Shown here: positions 13,481 through 19,880 of the stretch, one piece after another
How the letters are laid out: the number at the start of each line of letters is the position of its first letter
Position numbering within the stretch: the first letter of the stretch is position 1
Origin: Candidatus Amesbacteria bacterium RBG_19FT_COMBO_48_16
Lineage (GTDB): Bacteria > Patescibacteriota > Microgenomatia > CAZETR01 > Amesbacteraceae
Assembly (NCBI GenBank): GCA_001775555.1
Contig: MEXE01000013.1
Location: 1 to 20,620 of the forward strand
DNA: 20,620 bases
Reading direction: 5' to 3'
Notes under the pieces: generated by a model
The model's input: only the letters and a program-made list of their open reading frames with translations
The model's database searches: none
Told to the model about the DNA's origin: nothing
Program-made: the position numbers and the translations under genes

Positions 13481-14728
13481 TCAGATGATCTGGCTAGCTT
13501 TAGCAAAGCGGACACGGTCTAAAAGGGGTTTGGGTATGGGATGCCTTTTGAACCAGGAGATGATTCGGTCGGAATATTTTTTTCGATCGGGGTGGTTAAG
13601 GTAGCTGGTAATAAATGAGAGGCTGCGGTGACGGCAGAGTTCTAACCAGGCGGCGGGATCGGAATCGGGTGAATCGGTTGTAGGGATGCGATGAGGGTAA
13701 AATGTTTCATCCGCGGCTTGGTTGATAAAGAAGCCTCCGTGGTTGGTGATAACGGGGATTTTACCTTCTGTGATAGCCAGAAGGACGAAAGGCAGGAAAG
13801 CTGAATGGCCTGAATATTCTTCAAATTCCTCGCGAATACGGGTAGCAAGTTCGGGATTTTTAATAAAATATAAAGGCTCGGGGTTGTAGACGGCAGTGGA
13901 GGTAATGATTTGGGTAAGGCGACCCTGTCTGTACAATTCATCAACCAGGGTGACGGCCTCGGGGGAAAGGGCGGAATCCGAAATAGAGAGGAGATGTTGT
14001 TGCCCGTTTTCAAACAGATAAGCCGAGGAGTGTTCGGAGTATTGAGAACCCATGTGGCGGATTTCGAAAGCGGTGACGGAAGCTTCTCCCAGGCGGGAAG
14101 AAGAATACTCGGCCAATTTAGGATAATCAGCGGTGAGGGAACCCTTTTTCCAAGCTGGACGGATGGGGATCAGGCTGTGAAGGCGGGAGAGGACGGTTTC
14201 GGATAAGAGGGGTTTGGCTGTAGGGTCGGGATCAGATTCCAGTGTATGGGTCCGGGCGAGAAATTTTTGCCAAACCAGCGGGCCGTAAACCTGGAGAGAG
14301 GGATTGACCTCCATTAGTCTACGAATCAGAGGGAAGTAAACGTGATCTGGGTCTAAATGGGAAATTGTGATAGCGTCGATGTGAGGGGCCAGAGCTTGGG
14401 CGATAACAGTGAGATCATCTGTTTCAAAAAGCGAAACCTGAGGTGTGGGGGGTGGATTATTTTTATCTTCCGAACGGAGGTGCCAACCCTTCCCTGGTGG
14501 GTAAAGCCGGCCTTTTTCCAGGAAGGGGAGTTTGGGTTCACTGCCGCCGACGAATGGATCCGTAAGGAAAGTCTTATCTCCGCAGCGGATAATCATGGCG
14601 GAGTGAGACAGAGGGAGAATGTCACCGGGTTTGAGGCGGATAATTTGGTCTACCGTTTGTCCCAAATTCAGACGGTCAGGGGTGATGAGAATAGGGGTTT
14701 CGGAATTTACAATTGAACCTTCGTCCAT
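13481..14728 (-). CDS. metallo-beta-lactamase-fold hydrolase
   Basis: The 415-residue protein shows a metallo-beta-lactamase fold: an early strand pair ending AMIIRCGDKTFLTDPF (44-59), the metal motif SHLDPDH (123-129, an H-x-D-x-D-H form of HxHxDH), and FEIRHMGSQYSEHSSAYLFENGQ followed by SISDSALSPEA, matching the later His and Asp positions. The C-terminal about 130 residues (from around KNPELATRIREEF) have no motif I recognise. The UlaG/L-ascorbate-lactonase-like branch is the nearest by feel; phosphodiesterase or lactonase activity is possible but not supported further. Replacement of the second motif His by Asp is seen in some family branches and may change the metal set. Start ATG 14728 lies 9 bases after the glycosyltransferase stop with no Shine-Dalgarno; TAATAT (complement of 14740-14735) sits 6 bases before it. 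Substrate unknown. Confidence 0.75.
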   Translation of the reverse strand: MDEGSIVNSETPILITPDRLNLGQTVDQIIRLKPGDILPLSHSAMIIRCGDKTFLTDPFVGGSEPKLPFLEKGRLYPPGKGWHLRSEDKNNPPPTPQVSLFETDDLTVIAQALAPHIDAITISHLDPDHVYFPLIRRLMEVNPSLQVYGPLVWQKFLARTHTLESDPDPTAKPLLSETVLSRLHSLIPIRPAWKKGSLTADYPKLAEYSSSRLGEASVTAFEIRHMGSQYSEHSSAYLFENGQQHLLSISDSALSPEAVTLVDELYRQGRLTQIITSTAVYNPEPLYFIKNPELATRIREEFEEYSGHSAFLPFVLLAITEGKIPVITNHGGFFINQAADETFYPHRIPTTDSPDSDPAAWLELCRHRSLSFITSYLNHPDRKKYSDRIISWFKRHPIPKPLLDRVRFAKASQII

Positions 14729-14737
14729 ATAACTATA

Positions 14738-15868
14738 TTAACGGCTGATGGTCTTTTTAAACAGGGTTTCGGTTTTGTCAATACTTTGGTCCAAGGAATA
14801 TTTTTGGGAGAGTTTTTGGGAGTGGGCAGACAGGCGGGTCAGGAGCTGAGGCTGAGAGGAAAGCACTTGCATATACCGGGCTAATTGGCGGGGGGTGCGA
14901 GCCAGAAAGCCACTGCGGCCGTGGGCGACAAAGTCTTTGGGACCGGGAGCGTGAAAGGCGATTACGGGTAAGCCCTGAGACATGGATTCGAGAATAACTA
15001 TAGCCTGGGTGTCAGTCAGGGAAGGATAAACAAAAATATCTGCTAATGCGTATACCTCTTGAATATCTGAGAAAGGAATATTACCTAGGAAGATTATGTT
15101 AGTTAAATTCAGTTTACTGGCGAGGTTCTGGAGACGAGCCGAGTCTGGACCCATACCGGCAAAGCAGAGTAAAAGCCCGGGGCGGGAAATAGCCGCGAAG
15201 GCCTCGATAAGGGTATCAAGATTTTTTTCTTTTGAAAGGCGGGAGACACACAGCAGGATGGTGTGGCTGAGTGGAAGTTTATATTTGGCCCGGAGGGACT
15301 TTTTGGAAGCGGAAACAGGGGGAAACCTGCGGGAAGTGGGGATGACAGAGACAGGTGAGGTGACACCTTTTGCGGTAATGATTTTTTTGGTGGAAGGGGT
15401 TTCCACTATTACGTGGTCAGCCCGGTTTGCTTGGGAGGTGACCTGTTTGTCTACCCATTGGGAGATAGATTTAACAGGGAGGACTTTCGGTATAAAACTT
15501 GTCATGTGGTCTGAATATTGAGTGTGGTGGAAAAAGACAGCAGGGCAGTTGTTAGTCCTGGCCAGGAGGAAGGCCAGATCGGCGACAATGAATGGGTGAT
15601 GGAAATACACCAGGTCGAAGCCACGGGATAATCTGTTAAATTGGGAAGGAGAGGGGAAAGGAAGAATAATGGGATAATCGGGAATCTTGGGATTAGGTAA
15701 AGAGGGAAGGCGGACGACGTCTGCCTGGGAAATCTCTTGGGGGTGTTTGGGAGCCAGGACGACGAATTTGTGACCGCGTTTTTCGAACTCCTCTTTTTGG
15801 ATGCGGATAGAGATGGAGATACCGTTGGTGCTGGGAGGGTAAGTAGCAGTGATGGCTAAAATGCGCAT
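14738..15868 (-). CDS. GT4 family glycosyltransferase (glycolipid synthase type)
   Basis: The 376-residue GT-B enzyme starts MRILAITATYPPSTNGIS, as in family GT4 glucosyl-/mannosyltransferases acting on diacylglycerol or phosphatidylinositol lipids. It contains DLVYFHHPFIVADLAF, then VIVETPSTKKII and VIPTSRRF at the domain hinge (the usual Gly of IPTG is Ser), and the donor domain LLCVSRLSKEKNLDTLIEAF, LCFAGMGPDSARL, IIFLGNIPFSDIQEVYALADIFVYPSLTDTQAIVILESMSQGLPVIAF. The first Glu of the E-x7-E site (commonly TETQ) is Asp here. The frame stays open far upstream into recF, but that part is antisense shadow. The start ATG at 15868 has no Shine-Dalgarno and sits 7 bases after a TATAAT box on the same strand, so it is probably leaderless. 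It heads an operon with the MBL-fold and GH36-like genes. Confidence 0.92.
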   Translation of the reverse strand: MRILAITATYPPSTNGISISIRIQKEEFEKRGHKFVVLAPKHPQEISQADVVRLPSLPNPKIPDYPIILPFPSPSQFNRLSRGFDLVYFHHPFIVADLAFLLARTNNCPAVFFHHTQYSDHMTSFIPKVLPVKSISQWVDKQVTSQANRADHVIVETPSTKKIITAKGVTSPVSVIPTSRRFPPVSASKKSLRAKYKLPLSHTILLCVSRLSKEKNLDTLIEAFAAISRPGLLLCFAGMGPDSARLQNLASKLNLTNIIFLGNIPFSDIQEVYALADIFVYPSLTDTQAIVILESMSQGLPVIAFHAPGPKDFVAHGRSGFLARTPRQLARYMQVLSSQPQLLTRLSAHSQKLSQKYSLDQSIDKTETLFKKTISR

Positions 15869-15892
15869 CTTTGGTATTATACTGCTGTACTT
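15869..15892. promoter_or_regulatory. overlapping divergent promoters (glycosyltransferase operon and recF)
   Basis: The 24 bases between two divergent start codons hold TATAAT on the minus strand (15881-15876, 7 bases from ATG 15868) and TATACT on the + strand (15878-15883, 9 bases from ATG 15893). The two boxes overlap, so polymerase can occupy only one side at a time. No clear -35 box is seen on either strand. Confidence 0.55.
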
Positions 15893-17068
15893 ATGAAAAT
15901 TATGCAATTGGGGTTGCGTGACTTTCGCAGCTACAAAAAGTACCAAGCGGATTTTGGGGAAAAAACTATAGTAACCGGGCCGAACGGGAGCGGAAAAAGT
16001 AATCTGATGGAAGCGATATATCTGTTGGCTGTGGGAAAAAGTTTCCGAGCGGATAGTGATTTTGAAATGATAAATTACAGGGAGCAATTTGCAAATGCCC
16101 AGGGCTCGATACTGGGGGCTGAGGACGGACAAACGGAGCTGAAAGTACTTTTGACTAATGGAAGTGGTTTGGGGCGGAAGAAGTTTGAGGTAAACGGAGT
16201 ACCTAAAAGAATGATGGATTTTGTAGGCCGCTTCCGGGCGGTATTGTTTGGACCGAGTGATCTGGAACTGGTAACGGGCAGGCCGAGCGAAAGGCGCAGA
16301 TATTTGGATTTTGTACTGTCCCAGACTGATCGGGAGTATCATCGGTGTTTGTTATCATATGAAAAAGGACTAAGACAGAGAAATAAACTTTTGGATCTGA
16401 TCCGGGAAGGAACGGCAGAACGGAGCCAGTTGTGGTTTTGGGACCGGCTACTGGTGAAAAACGGAGAGTATTTGACCGGGAAAAGAGGAGACTATCTAAA
16501 TGAGCTAAATATTAAAAGCCCAATTTTTAATGTTCAATATGATAAAAGTGTAATTTCTGAGGTGAGACTTAAACAGTATGAAGTGGAGGAAGTGGCAGCA
16601 GGGAGCACCCTGGTAGGGCCGCACAGGGACGACTTTCAAGTGATGCAAACATTGATGGGCCATAACGCCCCCTCTGATCCCCCTCTTAACTTCTCGCCTC
16701 CGGCTCGTGTCTTTGCCGTAAGAGGGGGAGGGGGGAGTTATGATTACAAAGATGTTTCGAAATACGGCAGCCGGGGTGAACAGCGAATGGCGGTATTGTG
16801 GCTGAAGTTGGGAGAGCTGAAATATTTGTCTGATTCCGGCGGAGATCCACCTTACGTTCGGCAACCAGTATTGCTTTTGGATGACGTGTTTTCCGAACTG
16901 GATCATGAGCACCGAAAGGGGGTTTTGACGCTGGTAAATGAGCAGATCGGGAGAGGGGGGCAGGTGATAATGTCCACGGCGGACGAGCACCTGGTACCGA
17001 TTGACGGGTGGGAGAAAATCGATTTGGGGGGTGATAAGATGGCCAATGATGGCACAAGTCTCATTTGA
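15893..17068 (+). CDS. recF: DNA replication/repair protein RecF with a palindromic insertion
   Basis: This 391-residue SMC-like ATPase loads RecA at gaps. Walker A GPNGSGKS (29-36), PSERRRYLDFVLSQ, the VGPHRDDFQV strand, ABC signature YGSRGEQRM and Walker B VLLLDDVFSELD are all present. RecF is usually about 360-375 residues. The excess is an insertion between GPHRDDFQV and the signature (residues about 257-284, GHNAPSDPP...GGGGSYDY) encoded by an 82-base palindromic element. This is a turn between core strands, so the ATPase core should survive. A second odd stretch (ELNIKSPIFNVQYD) lies before it. The start ATG 15893 lacks a Shine-Dalgarno and is 9 bases after TATACT. The 3' end overlaps nnrD by 23 bases. 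No dnaN or gyrB is adjacent, unlike the common recF neighbourhood. Confidence 0.94.
   Translation: MKIMQLGLRDFRSYKKYQADFGEKTIVTGPNGSGKSNLMEAIYLLAVGKSFRADSDFEMINYREQFANAQGSILGAEDGQTELKVLLTNGSGLGRKKFEVNGVPKRMMDFVGRFRAVLFGPSDLELVTGRPSERRRYLDFVLSQTDREYHRCLLSYEKGLRQRNKLLDLIREGTAERSQLWFWDRLLVKNGEYLTGKRGDYLNELNIKSPIFNVQYDKSVISEVRLKQYEVEEVAAGSTLVGPHRDDFQVMQTLMGHNAPSDPPLNFSPPARVFAVRGGGGSYDYKDVSKYGSRGEQRMAVLWLKLGELKYLSDSGGDPPYVRQPVLLLDDVFSELDHEHRKGVLTLVNEQIGRGGQVIMSTADEHLVPIDGWEKIDLGGDKMANDGTSLI
16661..16742. repeat. in-frame palindromic element C (in recF)
   Basis: Outer arms are CATAAC (16661-16666) and GTTATG (16737-16742), with adjacent C- and G-runs; inner arms are CCCCCTCTTA (16679-16688) and TAAGAGGGGG (16719-16728). 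A 30-base centre replaces the 1-base centre of elements A and B. It is read without a stop, in the same codon phase at the outer C-run. Confidence 0.8.
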
Positions 17069-17936
17069 CGGAAGGAATTTGAAAGAGTTGTGGAAACCAC
17101 AGGAAAACAGTTACGGAGAGGATAACGGGCAGATTGCAATTATAGGCGGATCGGATTTGTTTACCGGAGCGCCTTTGTTGTCACTGGTGGCGGCGTCAAG
17201 GTTGGTGGACATGGTATTTTTGGCAACTCCAGATGAGGATAAGACTGTGGCGGCAAAGATGAAATTGTTCAGTAAGTTGAAGTCGGTAATCTGGGTGCCC
17301 AGAGAAGAAATAGAGAAATATATTGAGAAGTCAGATGCGGTTTTGATTGGGCCGGGACTGATGAGGTATCAGAGAGAGGGAGGATCAGAGGTAGAGATAG
17401 AGAATACGAAGATTTACGACAAAGCGGGGACGGAAACGAAGATGTTGACCCATTATCTGCTATCAAAGTTTCCCCGGAAGCAGTGGGTGATTGATGGGGG
17501 AAGCTTGCAGGTGATGGATCCCAAATGGATTCCGAAGGGAGCGATTTTGACCCCGAATAAATGGGAATTTGAGAAGCTGTTGGGAGAAGGGAGAGCACAT
17601 GAGTGGCGAAGTGCTGGGGAAGTGGCGCAGGAGGCGCGGGAGTACAGGTGTGTGATAGCGTACAAGGTGCCTCAAGCGATCGTGTCAAATGGTGAGGTGA
17701 CATATGAAATTTCCGGGGGGAATGCCGGGTTGACTAAAGGAGGGACGGGGGATGTGCTGGCGGGAGTGATTGCCGGACTGGCGGCCAAAAATCCACCGCT
17801 TCTGGCCGCAGCCGCGGGGATTTGGCTGGTAAAAAAAACGGCTGACCTGTTGTATGAGAAAGTGGGATACGCTTTTAATGCCGATGATTTGGCGGAGAAG
17901 GTTTTTGAGACCTACCGCCGGTTTGTGGTATCTTGA
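17046..17936 (+). CDS. nnrD: ADP/ATP-dependent NAD(P)H-hydrate dehydratase
   Basis: The 296-residue ribokinase-fold enzyme restores NAD(P)H from its hydrated, damaged form NAD(P)HX. Motifs are IIGGSDLFTGAPLLSLVAASR near the N-terminus, DAVLIGPGLM, WVIDGGSLQVM, AILTPNKWEFEKLLG, and the phosphate-binding GGNAGLTKGGTGDVLAGVIAGLAA with the catalytic Asp in GTGD. TPNKWE stands where many homologues have TPHxGE. There is no N-terminal epimerase (NnrE) domain, so this is the dehydratase alone. Start: ATG 17046 or the adjacent ATG 17049, in both cases overlapping the recF 3' end; GGGGGGTG just upstream (about 17026-17033) is the nearest ribosome binding site but about 12 bases away. Translation is probably coupled to recF. 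The open frame extends back to 17001, but that start lies deeper in recF and adds nothing recognisable. Confidence 0.93.
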   Translation: MMAQVSFDGRNLKELWKPQENSYGEDNGQIAIIGGSDLFTGAPLLSLVAASRLVDMVFLATPDEDKTVAAKMKLFSKLKSVIWVPREEIEKYIEKSDAVLIGPGLMRYQREGGSEVEIENTKIYDKAGTETKMLTHYLLSKFPRKQWVIDGGSLQVMDPKWIPKGAILTPNKWEFEKLLGEGRAHEWRSAGEVAQEAREYRCVIAYKVPQAIVSNGEVTYEISGGNAGLTKGGTGDVLAGVIAGLAAKNPPLLAAAAGIWLVKKTADLLYEKVGYAFNADDLAEKVFETYRRFVVS

Positions 17937-17949
17937 TGTGGGTTATAGT

Positions 17950-17982
17950 CGGCGTACTCGGGTTTGCGAAACCAGTACGCCG
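17950..17982 (+). terminator. GC-rich hairpin after nnrD
   Basis: CGGCGTACT (17950-17958) pairs perfectly with AGTACGCCG (17974-17982), and inside it GGTTT (17961-17965) pairs with AAACC (17969-17973) around a 3-base loop, leaving a 2-base bulge. It begins 13 bases after the nnrD stop. No U-tract directly follows, so it may be a processing or protective hairpin, or an imperfect terminator. Confidence 0.5.
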
Positions 17983-17985
17983 GAT

Positions 17986-18039
17986 ATATACCCATTTTGG
18001 CCTTAAGCCATTTTGCTAATTCCAGTTAAATGGGTATAT
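17986..18039 (+). promoter_or_regulatory. inverted repeat that includes the next gene's start codon
   Basis: A perfect 12-base inverted repeat: ATATACCCATTT (17986-17997) and AAATGGGTATAT (18028-18039). The right arm contains the first two bases of the ATG at 18038. The loop has a small TGGC/GCCA hairpin (17998-18001 and 18007-18010). As RNA it would tie up the start codon; as DNA it could be an operator. Confidence 0.6.
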
Positions 18040-19396
18040 GGAACGAAAATATGACGTGGTGATTGTGGGTGCCGGTCCGGCGGGAGTATTTGCGTGTTAT
18101 GAATTGCTGAAAAAACACACCGGACTCAAAATTGCGATTGTGGATATGGGGAATAGCTTTTCCAAAAGGATGCCGAGCGAGGTAATGAGCGGATTCGGGG
18201 GGGCGGGGACATATTCCGACGGGAAACTGCATTTTACGCCGAAATTGTCCCATGAACGGACGTTTCATATCATTGATCCGGAGGAGTACCAGAAGATATT
18301 GGATTATATAGATACGATATTTACCGATGAGTTTAAAGTAAAAGCAGTGGAATATCCCCGGAACAAGGATGAGGTGCAATTGATGGTGGATGAGGCGGAA
18401 CGGAAGGGAATCGAGCTGATCGTACGCCGGGCAAAACATGTGGGGACAAATGTGTTGAGGGAAGTAATCGGAAGAATAGAGAAAAATTTTATCAAGCGCG
18501 GGGGGGATCTGATAATGAATACCAAGGTGGTGGATTTGCTGGTGGAGAAGGGGAGGGGGGTGGGAGTGCTGACGGAGGAGGGGGAGAGGATTTTGGGTGA
18601 CAAAATTTTACTGTCGCCGGGGAGAGTGAGTGCCAAGTGGCTGCAGGAATTGGCGGAAAAACAGGGGATCAAGTATCAATACGATATGGTGGAGGTGGGG
18701 GTGCGGGTGGAGATTCCGGCGTCGGTGATGCGGCGTTATGCCGAAGCTTTGTACGAAATAGTGTTTAAGATCAGAACCGTGACTTATGATGATATCATGC
18801 GGACTTTTTGTACTTGCCCCAACGGGTTTGTAACGGTGGAGAAATACCGGGGTTTTGTGTGTGTAAACGGGCATTCATATTCGGATAATCAGGGGGTGAA
18901 TTCTAATTTTGCGTTCGTGGCTGAAGTGCATTTGACGGAGCCGGTGGAGAACTCTATTGCTTATGCGGAGTCGATAGCCCAGGTGACTTCCACTATCGGG
19001 GGCGGTAAGCCGATTTTGCAGCGACTGGCGGATTTGAGGAGAAACAGACGGAGTACTAAAACCAGGCTGGCAAATTCATTGGTAAGACCATCCCTTTCAG
19101 AGGTAACACCGGGAGATATTGCCATGGCTCTGCCGCACCGGATAGTAGTGGATATTTTGGAAGGACTTACCAAGCTGGATGAGGTGATGCCGGGAGTAAA
19201 TGACGGGTCGACGCTGTTGTATGCGCCGGAGGTGAAATTCAGGTCTTCGAAAGTGACAACTACCCCGGATATGCAGACGACTTTACCGGGTGTATATGTG
19301 GCCGGAGACGCGTCGGGAATGTCAGGGACGATTACGGGGGCGGCGGCGACGGGAATAATGGCCGCGCGGGGGATGATGAGGGAATCGGGAAAGTGA
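18038..19396 (+). CDS. FAD-dependent dehydrogenase (COG2509 type)
   Basis: The 452-residue flavoprotein begins with a Rossmann dinucleotide motif (VVIVGAGPAGVFACYELL). It then has RMPSEVMSGFGGAGTYSDGKLH, the signature of the COG2509 group, SPGRVSAKWLQELA, and a C-terminal second FAD motif LPGVYVAGDASGMSGTITGAAATGIMAARGM. An internal CTCPNGFVTVEKYRGFVCVNGHSY segment carries three cysteines. The group is widespread and uncharacterised; redox chemistry on an unknown substrate is inferred. No membrane segment. The start ATG 18038 has no Shine-Dalgarno and lies in an inverted repeat. No electron-transfer partner is adjacent, so the context does not reveal the substrate. Confidence 0.9.
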   Translation: MERKYDVVIVGAGPAGVFACYELLKKHTGLKIAIVDMGNSFSKRMPSEVMSGFGGAGTYSDGKLHFTPKLSHERTFHIIDPEEYQKILDYIDTIFTDEFKVKAVEYPRNKDEVQLMVDEAERKGIELIVRRAKHVGTNVLREVIGRIEKNFIKRGGDLIMNTKVVDLLVEKGRGVGVLTEEGERILGDKILLSPGRVSAKWLQELAEKQGIKYQYDMVEVGVRVEIPASVMRRYAEALYEIVFKIRTVTYDDIMRTFCTCPNGFVTVEKYRGFVCVNGHSYSDNQGVNSNFAFVAEVHLTEPVENSIAYAESIAQVTSTIGGGKPILQRLADLRRNRRSTKTRLANSLVRPSLSEVTPGDIAMALPHRIVVDILEGLTKLDEVMPGVNDGSTLLYAPEVKFRSSKVTTTPDMQTTLPGVYVAGDASGMSGTITGAAATGIMAARGMMRESGK

Positions 19397-19404
19397 ACGG
19401 TGAT

Positions 19405-19432
19405 TTGCGAAATAGGCATTATAGGTTATAAT
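19405..19432 (+). promoter_or_regulatory. promoter giving a leaderless transcript for the 19440 gene
   Basis: TTGCGA (19405-19410), a 16-base spacer and a perfect TATAAT (19427-19432), with ATG 19440 beginning 7 bases after it. No Shine-Dalgarno is present. Confidence 0.55.
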
Positions 19433-19439
19433 TGCGAGT

Positions 19440-19787
19440 ATGAGTATTTCTGTGGGGAAAGAGATAGAAGTTAAAGAAGATGATGTAATAGAGGCTAAAA
19501 GAACTATTGATGGCGGTAAAGCCGAAGTGGAGCTGGCAAGAGTGTATCTTATTTTAGGAAAGAGTTCGCGATGGGCGGGGGGGGAAGTAACCCTTAGATG
19601 GGCAGTTGGAGAGTCGGGGGTTCCTTCTTCGACGACTGTTCAAGTTGATGAGGGGAAAGTGGAAGATAGGAAGACTGCGCGGCTGCCCCGAGTGATGAGA
19701 TTGAGGGGGGACGTATTGGAAGAAACGCTTCGGGTTTTACAGCCGAAGGAAGTACCTGCGGAGGTAAGATTTTCTTATGATAGGTAG
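19440..19787 (+). CDS. uncharacterised 115-residue protein
   Basis: I do not recognise this protein. It is highly charged, with alternating short strands (KEIEVKEDDVIEAKR, KAEVELARVYLIL, EVTLRWAV, STTVQVDEGKV) and a C-terminal helix-strand (EETLRVLQPKEVPAEVRFSYDR), so a small soluble beta-rich fold seems likely. No cysteine, signal peptide or membrane segment. It has its own TATAAT-type promoter and starts within about one base of the predicted transcript start. It lies between the flavoprotein and a Fic gene; no link to either can be shown. Confidence 0.7.
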   Translation: MSISVGKEIEVKEDDVIEAKRTIDGGKAEVELARVYLILGKSSRWAGGEVTLRWAVGESGVPSSTTVQVDEGKVEDRKTARLPRVMRLRGDVLEETLRVLQPKEVPAEVRFSYDR

Positions 19788-19835
19788 CTGAGCTATTGGT
19801 TTGTAGAAGAGATGGAGGTAGGGGGTGACGCGGAC

Positions 19836-19865
19836 TTGATATTTACCGCATATTTACCGTAGAAT
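19836..19865 (+). promoter_or_regulatory. promoter with an 11-base direct repeat before the Fic gene
   Basis: TTGATA (19836-19841), an 18-base spacer and TAGAAT (19860-19865) form a promoter. Inside it, ATATTTACCG occurs twice (19839-19848 and 19850-19859) with an 11-base period, about one helical turn, which could be a regulator site. The rest of 19788-19880 shows nothing else. Confidence 0.5.
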
Positions 19866-19880
19866 TAACGCAGTCTTGGT

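Noticed and set aside
13480..13515. GTG start for the GH36-like gene at 13515
   Set aside because: It would overlap the upstream gene by 35 bases, while an ATG lies one base after that gene's stop and the recognised IGWQSWS segment starts soon after.
15869..16342. Upstream extension of the minus-strand GT4 frame
   Set aside because: It runs antisense to the well-supported N-terminus of recF and has no recognisable sequence. The GT4 fold begins exactly at the ATG at 15868, next to a TATAAT box.
16501..16545. Possible AT-rich repeat insertion in recF (ELNIKSPIFNVQYD)
   Set aside because: It resembles the AATTCAA-type tract in mutM in amino acid flavour, but no regular 7-base period can be found, so I did not call a repeat.
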